Assembly: GCA_050952845.1 (NCBI GenBank)
Contig: JBMNLP010000001.1
Location: forward strand, 1,426,001 to 1,490,000
Direction of reading: 5' to 3'
Length of the DNA stretch: 64,000 bases
DNA from: JAGVSV01 sp050952845
GTDB lineage: Bacteria > Bacillota > Clostridia > Christensenellales > Aristaeellaceae
The notes under the pieces are model-generated. The model worked only from the letters and a program-made list of their open reading frames with translations, was not told the DNA's origin and searched no databases. Shown piece by piece: positions 17,198-26,500 of this stretch (the first letter of the stretch is position 1; each line of letters starts with the position of its first letter). Position numbers and translations under genes: made by a program.

Positions 17198-18522
17198 TGC
17201 TTTACCCTCCTTGCTGTCATAGCATCCTTTGCGGCTTTGATTGAAGCGCTCAGCTGACGTCTGGCCGGGCACACATAGGAGCAGGCGCCGCAAACGATGC
17301 AATCCATGACATGCTCCTTCTCCGCCTGCTCGAAATCTCCGGTGTCTGCCCAATGCTTCAGCCTGAAAGGATTCAAATAGATAGGACAGGCTCTGATGCA
17401 GCGTCCGCAGCGAATGCACTGCCTCTCATCCGGCAGCGCGGCCTCTTTTTGATCCAGCACGATGATGCCGTTGTTCGCCTTGGTTACAGACACCGTATCA
17501 TCCGGCATACAAATGCCGGTCATGCTGCCGCCGAACACGATCTTGCCTGGCGGCGAGAGATACCCGCCGCATGCCTTGATGATATCGTGCACCGGCGTGC
17601 CAATCCTCACCCGCAAGTTGGATGGTTGCTTTACATTGCCAGCCACCGTGGTGATGCGGCTGATCAGGGGCATGCCATCAACAATGGCATCAGCGATCGC
17701 CGCAGCGGTTCCTACATTAAGCACCACGACATGGACGTCCATGGGCAAGCCGCCGGAAGGCACCTCTCTTTTTAACAGTGCGGTGATCAGGCTTTTCTCA
17801 CCGCCCTGGGGATACTTGGTCTTCAGCACGGCGACGGTGACGCCCGTCCTGCCGGCAGTAGCGTTCTGAACCGCCTCGATCGCCTCGGGTTTGTTGTCCT
17901 CTATGGCGATGATGCATCGATCAACGCCCAGCGCCCGCATGGACAGACGTGCACCGTCCACAATGCGCTCAGGGTGTTCAAGCATCAACCTGTAATCCGC
18001 CGTCAGAAAAGTTTCACACTCAGCACCGTTGATGATCAGGGTGTCGACACGCTTGCCCTCCGGAATGGTCATCTTGGCATGCGTCGGGAAACAAGCGCCG
18101 CCCAACCCGCAGATGCCGGCATTGCGAATGGCTGGTATAATATCTTCGCGGGGGGTTGTTTCCACATCGCCAACTTTAACCAAGTCAACCCATTCGTCCT
18201 GCTTGTCGTTTTGTATGGTGACGCACAAGCTGGCGTGCTTGCCCACCATCTGCCGCATCCCCACATCGGTGACCGTGCCTGATACACTGGCATGCACGGG
18301 GATGCTGCGCGGGTTGGCGGCTTCGCCGATGACCTGCCCGAGTTTGACGACATCGCCTTTTTGGACACACGGTACGCTGGGAGCGCCGATATGGATGTCC
18401 ATCGGGATGGTCACAGTATCCGGAATATACTCCCTGATCTTTTCACCGCGGGTTTCATTTTTTCCACCATGGCGTTCCTGCAGCGGATGAATGCCACCCC
18501 TGAAAGTATATTTTTTCAACAT
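17194..18522 (-). CDS. rnfC: Rnf complex peripheral subunit RnfC
   Basis: RnfC is the NAD(H)-reactive subunit on the cytoplasmic side. The 442 residues show the early FRGGIHPLQE motif, the glycine-rich GLGGACFPTHAKMT segment of the NADH/FMN fold, and two ferredoxin clusters, CIRCGRCIRACPIYLNP and CIVCGACSYVCPARRQL. It follows the large rnfG by 45 bases and leads into rnfD with a four-base overlap. Confidence 0.96.
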   Translation of the reverse strand: MLKKYTFRGGIHPLQERHGGKNETRGEKIREYIPDTVTIPMDIHIGAPSVPCVQKGDVVKLGQVIGEAANPRSIPVHASVSGTVTDVGMRQMVGKHASLCVTIQNDKQDEWVDLVKVGDVETTPREDIIPAIRNAGICGLGGACFPTHAKMTIPEGKRVDTLIINGAECETFLTADYRLMLEHPERIVDGARLSMRALGVDRCIIAIEDNKPEAIEAVQNATAGRTGVTVAVLKTKYPQGGEKSLITALLKREVPSGGLPMDVHVVVLNVGTAAAIADAIVDGMPLISRITTVAGNVKQPSNLRVRIGTPVHDIIKACGGYLSPPGKIVFGGSMTGICMPDDTVSVTKANNGIIVLDQKEAALPDERQCIRCGRCIRACPIYLNPFRLKHWADTGDFEQAEKEHVMDCIVCGACSYVCPARRQLSASIKAAKDAMTARRVKQ

Positions 18523-18567
18523 TCAATGCACCCTTTCACTAAATGAGATATCACAACAGGCGACAAC

Positions 18568-20121
18568 TCAGCGTTTGCTGTCAAATGCCTCATTAACGGC
18601 ATCCAACACGGCATTGGTGGTTACGGTAGCGTTTGTAATGGCATCAATGTCCTGAATGGTGAGTGGCGGTGTCTTTCCAATAAACTGAGCCTGGAACGCT
18701 TCTTCCAGCGCCTTGGCACCCAGGTTGGCTGTCTCGTTAAAGTCATCATCGCCGATTTTCATGGCGACGATCGCGCCATGATCGTCAAAGGCAACCTTTA
18801 CCGTAACCGGGCCTGCGTAGCCCTGCTTCGACACAGTAATCGCGGAACTTCCAAGGGTATCATCATCCAGCTCTACCGGCACATCAGCACTGTCGTCTGG
18901 GATAGCTGGCGTTTCGGTAGCTTCTACAGGAGCAGAGGGTTCAGCGGCATCACTTGCAGGGCTCTCCGCGACCAGTTTCTCGGCATATGCCTTGTTGATG
19001 GCGTCCACCACAGCCTTGCTCGTTATGGTGGCATTGGTTATCGTGGTCACATCATCCATGGATACAGGCACGGTTTTTCCAATAAATTGATCGGTGAATT
19101 CTTTCTCTATTGCTTTGGCGCCAAGCCCTGCCGTCTCCTTAAACGCATTGTCGCCAACCGTTAGGTTTGTGATGGCACCGTCTTTGATGGTGACAAACAC
19201 GGCAACAGGACCTCCATAGCCCTTTTCAGATGCTGTATAGGTTGTGCCGTCAAGGGGGCCAGCCGGTGCCGGAGGGTTCAAGTACAGGTCCACCTGGGAG
19301 GCGATCGTATTCACGCCTGCCGTTACCGCACTGGATGATATCGTGGCCGCCGTCACCGCCTCAACGGTAAATTCGTTTGCGGCTTCCCCACCTTTGATCA
19401 CCTTCACAGGTGTCGGTTTGCCGATAAATTGATCGGTAAAGCCGGCTTCCTTTACCACTGCACCCAGCCCCGCCGTTTCGGCGAAATTGGCGCCCCCTAC
19501 GCTGATGCCGGTGATATGCCCGTCCAGGGTGACGCCGGCGATGACTTCAATGGACCCGCCATATCCCTTGACGTCGATTTTACCAACGTATCCAACCGGT
19601 TCGCCCTCTTTCAACCCTTCGTGCAGCGAAATCAGCGGATAGTCGGTTTGAAAGGCTTTCTTGGGCAAACCGGTATCTTTGGCATTGAGCGGCGCTTTTC
19701 TGCCTGTCAGCGCATCAGCTAAGTTGATGTTGGAATCTTCACTATCCTTAACCATCACAGCCGGATCTGTAACCAGCGCTTTGACAACGCCTTGCCCGTC
19801 CAGCGTGACATCAATGGACAAGGGACCGGTGATGCTCTTCCAGTCATAATGAACAGATAGATCGCCCGCATCATCTGTGACTGCTGTGCCGAGCTGCTTA
19901 TATGTTTCATTGACTGCATCCAACACCGCCAGGGGCAAGTTGATAAAGATCTCCTCAAACGTGACATCATCAGCGAGCACCGCCTGCCTGGCTTTTTCAT
20001 CAGCTTGCCTGGCTTGCTCTGTAATCACATCCTTGGTGATGTTGTTGGTGAACGCGAGGCTTGCTCCCGCAATCACCGTGATGATCACCAGCGCAAGCCA
20101 TGCCGGTATCTTTTTGTTCAT
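18568..20121 (-). CDS. rnfG: Enlarged RnfG with three FMN-binding modules
   Basis: The 517 residues are about two to three times the length of a normal RnfG. A single N-terminal membrane helix (residues 5-25) anchors an extracytoplasmic part. Three FMN_bind-type modules follow at about 185-275, 298-380 and 433-512. Each has a conserved GY(G/A)G(P/S) strand, an ETAGLG/ETANLG segment, QFIGK, and an Ala-Thr motif where ApbE-type enzymes attach FMN (Thr260 in TAAT, Thr365 and Thr499 in TNAT). An acidic Pro/Ala-rich linker (about 385-425) precedes the last module. Residues 55-175 may be a degenerate further copy. It precedes rnfC rather than lying between rnfD and rnfE. Confidence 0.88.
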   Translation of the reverse strand: MNKKIPAWLALVIITVIAGASLAFTNNITKDVITEQARQADEKARQAVLADDVTFEEIFINLPLAVLDAVNETYKQLGTAVTDDAGDLSVHYDWKSITGPLSIDVTLDGQGVVKALVTDPAVMVKDSEDSNINLADALTGRKAPLNAKDTGLPKKAFQTDYPLISLHEGLKEGEPVGYVGKIDVKGYGGSIEVIAGVTLDGHITGISVGGANFAETAGLGAVVKEAGFTDQFIGKPTPVKVIKGGEAANEFTVEAVTAATISSSAVTAGVNTIASQVDLYLNPPAPAGPLDGTTYTASEKGYGGPVAVFVTIKDGAITNLTVGDNAFKETAGLGAKAIEKEFTDQFIGKTVPVSMDDVTTITNATITSKAVVDAINKAYAEKLVAESPASDAAEPSAPVEATETPAIPDDSADVPVELDDDTLGSSAITVSKQGYAGPVTVKVAFDDHGAIVAMKIGDDDFNETANLGAKALEEAFQAQFIGKTPPLTIQDIDAITNATVTTNAVLDAVNEAFDSKR

Positions 20122-20143
20122 CTACCCATCCTCCATCCTCTGG

Positions 20144-20776
20144 TTAGCATGATACGCGTTTCTTTTTGCCTGCCATGCGCAGCATGGCCAGGCTGCAGGG
20201 CCTTCCCAGCATCTCTTCAGCCAGGGCGATATCCCCCGCAGTCAACGCCTGGCGAATGGCTGTGCTGGATATGGCTCGGCCATCTGCTATCGTTACCTGC
20301 GGCACGATGGTCAGCCCAAGCCCGTAGCGCCGGCAGATGGCCTTTAGCTTATCCGCATCGGTGTCAGCATGATAGCCAAAGCGATGGTCATAGCCGGCGA
20401 CGATGTGCTCAGCTGCCAGCTTGCTGATCAACACTTGATAAACAAAATCGCCGCCCGACATATGCATCATGGCATCGTCAAATCTACTTACCGCGACAAG
20501 CTGCGCACCAAAATGCTTTAAAAGCGCTGCTTTTTCATCAAGCGGGGTCAGCTCAGCCGTTTCTGCGCCGGGGCGGATGATGCTGCCCGGCGCTCTGTCA
20601 TAGGTGTGAACGCAAAGCAGGCGCTGTCCATCCAGGGTGTGTTTGCCGGCACGCCTGATGATTTCCTGATGTCCCAGGTGAACACCATCAAAATAACCAA
20701 GGCAGACAACGGTGGGCTGGTGCACACCATGCCGAGAGTCCAACCATTCAATCAATTGCACACCCATCGCTTTCAT
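20144..20776 (-). CDS. Stand-alone FAD synthetase domain (RibF N-terminal half)
   Basis: The protein matches the adenylyltransferase domain of bifunctional RibF, which turns FMN into FAD. The nucleotidyltransferase motif GYFDGVHLGHQEII is near residue 27, and ISSTAIRQAL is near residue 170. The chain stops at 210 residues, just after LGRPCSLAM, where the riboflavin kinase domain would begin, so only FAD synthesis is predicted. It is the first gene of the Rnf operon, 22 bases before rnfG. FAD is the donor for covalent flavinylation by ApbE, which gives a reason for its place here. Confidence 0.82.
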   Translation of the reverse strand: MKAMGVQLIEWLDSRHGVHQPTVVCLGYFDGVHLGHQEIIRRAGKHTLDGQRLLCVHTYDRAPGSIIRPGAETAELTPLDEKAALLKHFGAQLVAVSRFDDAMMHMSGGDFVYQVLISKLAAEHIVAGYDHRFGYHADTDADKLKAICRRYGLGLTIVPQVTIADGRAISSTAIRQALTAGDIALAEEMLGRPCSLAMLRMAGKKKRVSC

Positions 20777-20802
20777 GATTCCCGCGCGTCAATTTCATGA
20801 AA

Positions 20803-20831
20803 ATAGTAGCACCCGCGCCTGTCAAAGTCAA
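20803..20831 (-). promoter_or_regulatory. Putative promoter of the Rnf operon
   Basis: TTGACT and TACTAT are separated by 17 bases on the minus strand. Transcription would start about 20 bases before the FAD synthetase gene. Confidence 0.65.
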
Positions 20832-20847
20832 GGCTTTTATAAAAGGA

Positions 20848-20876
20848 TTGAACGGGATGACGCAATATGTTAGAAT
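20848..20876 (+). promoter_or_regulatory. Putative promoter of the peptidoglycan-binding lipoprotein gene
   Basis: TTGAAC and TAGAAT are 17 bases apart. The predicted start near 20883 leaves an unusually long leader of about 225 bases before the ATG. Confidence 0.55.
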
Positions 20877-21022
20877 ACGCTGCAAGGAGGGCAGTGGATA
20901 CAAGGTGCTGAATGCGTTGCGTTTCTGTTTGCGCATGATCGCAGCACGTTGGTTGTAGCCGCCTTTCGCCGATTGCGCAGCCCGTCGCAGCGGTGCGCGT
21001 CCGCAGCTGGGTAGTTTTGTTC

Positions 21023-21083
21023 GTGCCTGCCTGCATGAAACGCCAGTGCTGGTTCGTTATGTATATGCAGGCAGAGAATGCAC
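21023..21083 (+). other. Extended hairpin in the 5' leader of the lipoprotein gene
   Basis: A perfect ten-base-pair stem pairs 21027-21036 with 21065-21074. An inner helix pairs AACGCCA with TGG and CGTT across a small bulge, and four outer pairs (21023-21026 with 21080-21083) extend it. It ends 26 bases before the start codon and has no T-run, so it is not a standard terminator. Confidence 0.55.
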
Positions 21084-21109
21084 CACGTTATGTTTAAGGA
21101 AGGGATTGT

Positions 21110-22567
21110 ATGAACGTTCGTAAAGCATGGAAAGCCCTTGTCCTGCTTTGTGCTTTGTTATCCTTGGTTTTGTTGTCCGGCTGTGTGGCAAAACCTGACA
21201 ACGAAGGCAATGACAGCAGCGGAGGCGCAGGCACGACAGATTCGTTCCCCATCCTGCGGCCTCCCGAAGCTTCCGAGGAACCCACCACCGTACCGACGGC
21301 AGAGGTGTATACACCTGATCCTTCTCCGGAAGTTGAGGGCACAGCTGTACAGCCCTGGGGCGGTTCGTCGGCGCAGCCTGGTTTATATCCAACATCAACG
21401 GTGAGCATTGCAACACTCGTGCCCACCAGCGTCCCCACCGCCACCGTTGTGCCAACCCCTGTGCCCACTGCCCGCCCTGCCACCCCTGCACCTACCTCGT
21501 CGGCGCTGAAGTTAGGCAGCAAGGGAGCCGCTGTGCGCAGCCTGCAGCAGCGGCTGAAGACCCTGGGGTACCTAAAAGGCTCGGTGGACGGCGACTTTGG
21601 CAAGGACACTGAAACGGCATTGAAAGCATTTCAGCGGCGCAGCAGGCTGACGGTGGACGGTATCGCCGGCTCAGCCACAATGGCCAAGCTGAGCTCCCCC
21701 GATGCGCCAAAAGCGCAGCCAACCGCTTCTCCCACGCCACGCCCCACCGCGACGCCAAAGGTGAATGTCAACACCTTCCTGCAGCTGGGCAGCTCCGGTG
21801 CTGAAGTAAGAAAGATGCAGAACCGATTGATTGAGCTGGGATACCTTGATGGCAAAGCAACCGGCTACTTTAATGCAGCAACTGAAGCCGCAGTGATCGC
21901 TTTCCAAAAACGCAATGTCTCCTATTCCGACGGCATCGCAGGGCCGCTCACGCTGTCCACGCTGTATTCATCCAATGCGAAAAAGACGTCATCGTTTGCT
22001 GGTGTCATTGGGATATCGCTGAAGCGCGGCATGATGGATTCCGCGTCAGTCAAGTCCCTGCAGCAGCGCCTGAAGGGGCTGCGCTACTATTCAGGCAGCA
22101 TCGACGGCGATTTTGGCGCATCAACCGAGCAGGCGGTCCGCGATTTTCAGGCGCAGCATAACATCAAGGTGGACGGTGTCGCAGGCGAAAGCACGCTAAA
22201 CCTGCTGTTCAGCAAAAACGCACAGACTGCGGGCGCCAACAGGCAGACGCCGACACCCAAGCCACAGGTTAAAATTACGCCGATACCGCAGACGACGCCC
22301 ATCACGGTGTTTGTCAACGTCACGCCTGACCCCAGCGGCAACTACGTTACCCTGCGGCCCGGCGATGGCGGCATCCTAGTTAAAAACCTCCAGTTAGCTT
22401 TGAGGGCGCAAGGGTATCTCCAAGACGAGGTAGACGGCAAATATGGCCTGGCGACCATTGAAGCGGTTAAGAAGTTCCAGGCAGCCAAAGGCCTGTCCCA
22501 GGACGGCATCGCAGGCCCAGCCACGCAGAGAATTCTATTCGAAGGCAATCACCCCATCGGCTCGTAA
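21110..22567 (+). CDS. Lipoprotein with four peptidoglycan-binding modules
   Basis: The 485-residue protein has a lipoprotein signal ending LVLLSGC (Cys25). A long Thr/Pro/Val-rich linker follows, and then four PG_binding_1 repeats begin near residues 133, 222, 302 and 412. The repeats share patterns such as VRSLQQRLKTLGYLKG, VDGDFG and VDGIAGSAT, and are joined by Pro/Thr-rich linkers. No catalytic domain is visible, so it probably anchors to or senses peptidoglycan. It stands alone between two divergently placed operons, with its own promoter and terminator. Confidence 0.88.
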   Translation: MNVRKAWKALVLLCALLSLVLLSGCVAKPDNEGNDSSGGAGTTDSFPILRPPEASEEPTTVPTAEVYTPDPSPEVEGTAVQPWGGSSAQPGLYPTSTVSIATLVPTSVPTATVVPTPVPTARPATPAPTSSALKLGSKGAAVRSLQQRLKTLGYLKGSVDGDFGKDTETALKAFQRRSRLTVDGIAGSATMAKLSSPDAPKAQPTASPTPRPTATPKVNVNTFLQLGSSGAEVRKMQNRLIELGYLDGKATGYFNAATEAAVIAFQKRNVSYSDGIAGPLTLSTLYSSNAKKTSSFAGVIGISLKRGMMDSASVKSLQQRLKGLRYYSGSIDGDFGASTEQAVRDFQAQHNIKVDGVAGESTLNLLFSKNAQTAGANRQTPTPKPQVKITPIPQTTPITVFVNVTPDPSGNYVTLRPGDGGILVKNLQLALRAQGYLQDEVDGKYGLATIEAVKKFQAAKGLSQDGIAGPATQRILFEGNHPIGS

Positions 22568-22590
22568 AATTTTCAAACAGACCAATGAAA

Positions 22591-22616
22591 AACCCTCCGC
22601 AAGGAGGGTTCTTTCC
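22591..22616. terminator. Bidirectional rho-independent terminator
   Basis: The stem AACCCTCC / GGAGGGTT with a GCAA loop lies between two converging genes. T-runs flank it on both strands (the minus side reads GGTTTTTC), so it can end both the lipoprotein and the ftsY messages. Confidence 0.85.
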
Positions 22617-22626
22617 GGAAAAGAAG

Positions 22627-23532
22627 TCAGCCAAACAATGCATCCACAAACTGCCGGGCGTCAAACGCCTGCAGATCATCGATGCCTTCGCCAACACCTA
22701 CATACCACACCGGCAAACCCAGCTCGCTTTGTATGGCCACCGCGATGCCGCCTTTGGCCGTTCCATCAAGCTTGGTGAGGATGATGCCATTGATTTCTGC
22801 CGCTTCCTGAAATACCTTGGCCTGCGCCAGCCCGTTCTGCCCTGTTGTGGCATCGATGATCAGCATCGAGCGCATGGCGGCTTCAGGGTATTCTCTGTTG
22901 ATGACGCGCTTGATTTTGTTCAATTCATCCATCAGGTTTTTCTTGGTGTGCAACCTGCCTGCCGTATCGACGATTAACAGGTCGGTTTTTCTGGCTTTCG
23001 CTGCGTGGATGGCATCGTATACAACCGCCGCGGGGTCGCTTCCCTGGCTCTGGCTGATCATGGGCACATTAGCCCGCTTGGCCCATACGGCAAGCTGCTC
23101 ATCTGCTGCCGCACGGAATGTATCGGCTGCTGCCAATATAACGCTTCTTCCTATTTCCTGAAAGCGCATGGCTAATTTACCTACCGTTGTTGTCTTGCCT
23201 GCGCCATTGACACCCACCACCAGCATGACCATCGGCCAAGTCAGCTTGGGGCGCGGCACATTCATCTTTTCATAGATAATTTCCTTGAACGCTTCCCGTG
23301 CTGCGGTTGTATCCTTGATTTTATTGTTCTGCACGCGCTCCCTGAGCGCCTGCACAATGTCCTCAGCAGCGCGCACACCGACATCAGCCAGCACCAGGAT
23401 ATCGGTCAGTTCCTCATAGAAGTCATCATTGATGACAGCCGATGACGCAACCAGCTCGTTGACCCGATCGGTCAGGGTATTCCTGGTCTTCATCAGGCCT
23501 TCTTTCAATCGCTTAAAAAAACCTTGTGCCAT
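22627..23532 (-). CDS. ftsY: Signal recognition particle receptor FtsY
   Basis: FtsY docks SRP-ribosome complexes to the membrane. The 301 residues form the NG domain, with GVNGAGKTTTVGKLA (P-loop), DTFRAAADEQL, LLIVDTAGRLHTK and LTKLDGTAKGG. The acidic A domain of the Escherichia coli protein is missing, as is usual in Gram-positives. It follows smc by 18 bases in the common rnc-smc-ftsY order. Confidence 0.97.
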   Translation of the reverse strand: MAQGFFKRLKEGLMKTRNTLTDRVNELVASSAVINDDFYEELTDILVLADVGVRAAEDIVQALRERVQNNKIKDTTAAREAFKEIIYEKMNVPRPKLTWPMVMLVVGVNGAGKTTTVGKLAMRFQEIGRSVILAAADTFRAAADEQLAVWAKRANVPMISQSQGSDPAAVVYDAIHAAKARKTDLLIVDTAGRLHTKKNLMDELNKIKRVINREYPEAAMRSMLIIDATTGQNGLAQAKVFQEAAEINGIILTKLDGTAKGGIAVAIQSELGLPVWYVGVGEGIDDLQAFDARQFVDALFG

Positions 23533-23550
23533 ATGTCTCCTCCAATTCTG

Positions 23551-26500
23551 CTATACGGCGTATTCCTGCAAATTAACGGATATCATGCTGGATACACCTT
23601 TTTCCTCCATGGATACGCCGTACAGCGCATCGCAGCGCTCCATGGTACCCTTACGGTGCGTGATGACAATAAACTGGGTTGAGCGGGCATACTCGCTTAA
23701 GTAATCGGCAAAGTTCGTGATGTTCGCATCATCCAGCGCCGCTTCTATTTCGTCAAGAATACAGAAAGGCGTGGGCTTCAGCTTGAGCATCGCGAACAAG
23801 ATGGCAATGGCAGTCAAGGCGCGCTCTCCACCCGACAACAGGCTCAGCAGCTGCAGCTTTTTTCCGGGAGGCTGCGCAGCAATTTCAATATCGCAGCTGA
23901 TGGGTTGCGATGGGTCAGCCAGCCGCAGCTCGGCGTGGCCACCACCAAAAAGCCTGCTGAATGTTTCTCCGAAATACCGGTTGAGTTTTTCGAACTCCTC
24001 GCTGAATTGCTGTTCCATGCCGGACAGCAGCTGGGCAATCAAATCCGTCAGGTCCTGCTCGGCTTTCAGCGTGTCATCCCTTTGGAGACGCAGATCGTTA
24101 AACCGCTGCCTGGTCTGGGCATGCTCCTCAATGGCGCCTACATTGATGCTGCCCAGCAACCGGATCTGCTCCTTCAGCTGGCGGATTTCCCGCTCTGCGG
24201 ACGCAATGTCGAACGCGCCGTCTGTCTGCTGCTGCGCTGCGGCTTCGTAGGTCAGCTCATAAGCATCCCATATATAGCTGCAGAGCGATTGCAGCTCATT
24301 TTCAAGCCGCGACAGCACCAGCTCGTTTTTGTGCAGCTTCTCTGTGCCGACGCGGTGCGCAGCATGCGCTTTCTCGGTGTCTCCGATATAGCCTTGCTGC
24401 GCCATGGCGATCGCCCGCCTGGCTTCGTCCAACAGCCGGACTTGGTTGTCTGCTTCAGCAACCGCAGCTTCGCCAAGGGCGCAGATGCCGGCCTGTTCTT
24501 CCAAAGCGTTCTCTGCCCGGAGCAACTGCTCAGCCAGATCATCCGCCTTTTTGCTGCTCTTTTCCAGTTCGTTAGCCAGGGCCGCTTTTTCTTTATCCCA
24601 CCTCGCGCTATCCCTGGTCAGGATGCGAAGCCGGTGTTCAATCTCCGAGTATTCCACCAGCCTGGCTGCAGCCAAGCCGCGCTGCGCTTCCACTCTTTCC
24701 CGAGCCAGCACCAGGTCGCGCTGCAGGGCTTTGGTTTTCTCGTTCATCTCTTCTTGGTCAAAAGCCTGGCTGTCCGAAGCCAGCGCTGCCTGTGCCAGAT
24801 CATCGCGCAGCTCATGGATTGCCTGCTCAAGCTGGTCAGCAGCTTCTCGGGTACGTCCTAACCGCATCAAATGAGCGTCCAATTCATCCCGGGCTCTGGA
24901 AAGGCGCTCGTTGTCCCGCGCCACAGCAATCCTGGCATCCTGCACGAGGCGGTCTGCCGCGTTGAACTTGTCTTCAGCCTGTTCAATAGCCGCCGCCAGG
25001 CTTTTGATCTCATCATTTAATGTGGCCAAACGGATGGCGCCTTGCGCCAGGGATGTGCGCAATTCCTCCGCTTCGCGTTCGCGCCCCAGCAGGCTGGTCG
25101 ATTGGCCCTGTGCTGTTCCTCCTGTCATGGCGCCGCCTGCCCGCATGACATCGCCCTGCAGGGTGACAACGTTAAATGCCTGCTTCCCCGCGCGGGAGAT
25201 GGCGATGGCTGTGCTCAACGAATCAGCGATCACCGTTCTTCCCAGGATATTCTCCATCACATTCCGAAACATGGCGTCGTACGCAACCAACTCACTGGCA
25301 ACACCGAGGCAACCTGGCATGCTGAGCAGCTTGCGCTCCTCCACGCTGAGATTTCTGGGCCTGATGGCGCTCAGCGGCAAAAAAGTGGTACGCCCTAGCC
25401 TGTTTTCGCGCAGGTAGTCGATCATGCGCTTAGCTGCTTCCTCGCTGGCAGTAACGATATGCTGTAATGTACCGCCTAAGATCATGTTAATTGCTGTCTC
25501 GTATTCCCTGGGAACGCGGATCAGCTTAGCAACAACATCAAATACCTCAGGATCGTCTGCCGCAAAGCTCAGCGCCCTGCGAACCGCCTGGTGGTAGCCT
25601 TCATAGTCACGCGACATTTCCTCCAGCAGGGACAGCCTGTTCTCAGCCACGCGCTGCGCGCCGGCGATGCTCCGCATGTCCTCGTTGCGCTGCTGGTGAT
25701 CCTGCCGGAGCAGCCTGAGCTCCTCGTCCATGCGGTCTCGTTGATCTGCAAGCGCCGCGGCATCAGCTTCGGTATGCTTCAGCGTTGTACCGGCATCCTG
25801 CAGCGCAGACTCCAGGCCCGCTGCATCCGCCTCCAGCGCACTCGCATTTTCCGACACTTCAACCAACTGTTTTTCCATCTGGGACAGCACCGCCTGCTGC
25901 CTGGCCTGCATGGTCTTCACATCGTTCAGGCGGTTCATTGCCGTCAGGATGTCGTCCTTATGCGCATCCAGCGTCTTTTCTGCTTCATCAGCTGCGCTGA
26001 TCAGCGCGTCCAGCGCCGCCTGCTCTGCCTGTACATGCTGCTCAGCCTCATTCAGCAGGGTTTGCTGCACACCGCTCTCGCCGCACCCTTGCTGGTACAG
26101 CGCATCAAGCTCGTGGAGCTTGCGCTCCGCATCCTGTGTCGCTTCCCGATGCCGTGTCATTTCGGTCAACAGCGCCTCTTTTTTAGCTTTCTCCTGTTCT
26201 AAAACGCGCTGCGCATCAAACAGCTGTTTATTGGCATCCCCCTGAGCCATGCGCGCTTCCTGCAGCTTGATATCGATAGCGTTCAGCTCGCAGCTGCTTC
26301 TCTCCTGGCCTTGATAGAGCCTGTTGAGCTCCTCTTCCTGTTCTACCAGCGCTGCTTGGAGCGTGTCGGACAGCGCTTTTGTTGTCGCCATCCTCTCCCG
26401 CAACCGGTCATGGCGTATTAGGAAGACATTGATCTCGTGGCTGCGCAGCCGGTCGGACAAGGCTAAAAACTCCTGCGCTTTTTCGGCTTGCTCCTCCAGC

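Larger units (their letters stand above)
20777..21109. other. Divergent intergenic region with two promoters and a structured leader
   Basis: This 333-base gap holds a minus-strand promoter for the Rnf operon and a plus-strand promoter for the lipoprotein gene, with their -35 boxes about 17 bases apart. The plus-strand message would have a leader of roughly 225 bases containing the long hairpin at 21023-21083. I found no convincing open frame in it. Confidence 0.6.

Noticed and set aside
17198..17419. N-terminal extension of rnfD
   Set aside because: It lies inside the rnfC ferredoxin region. The ATGA overlap with a good ribosome-binding site marks the true start.
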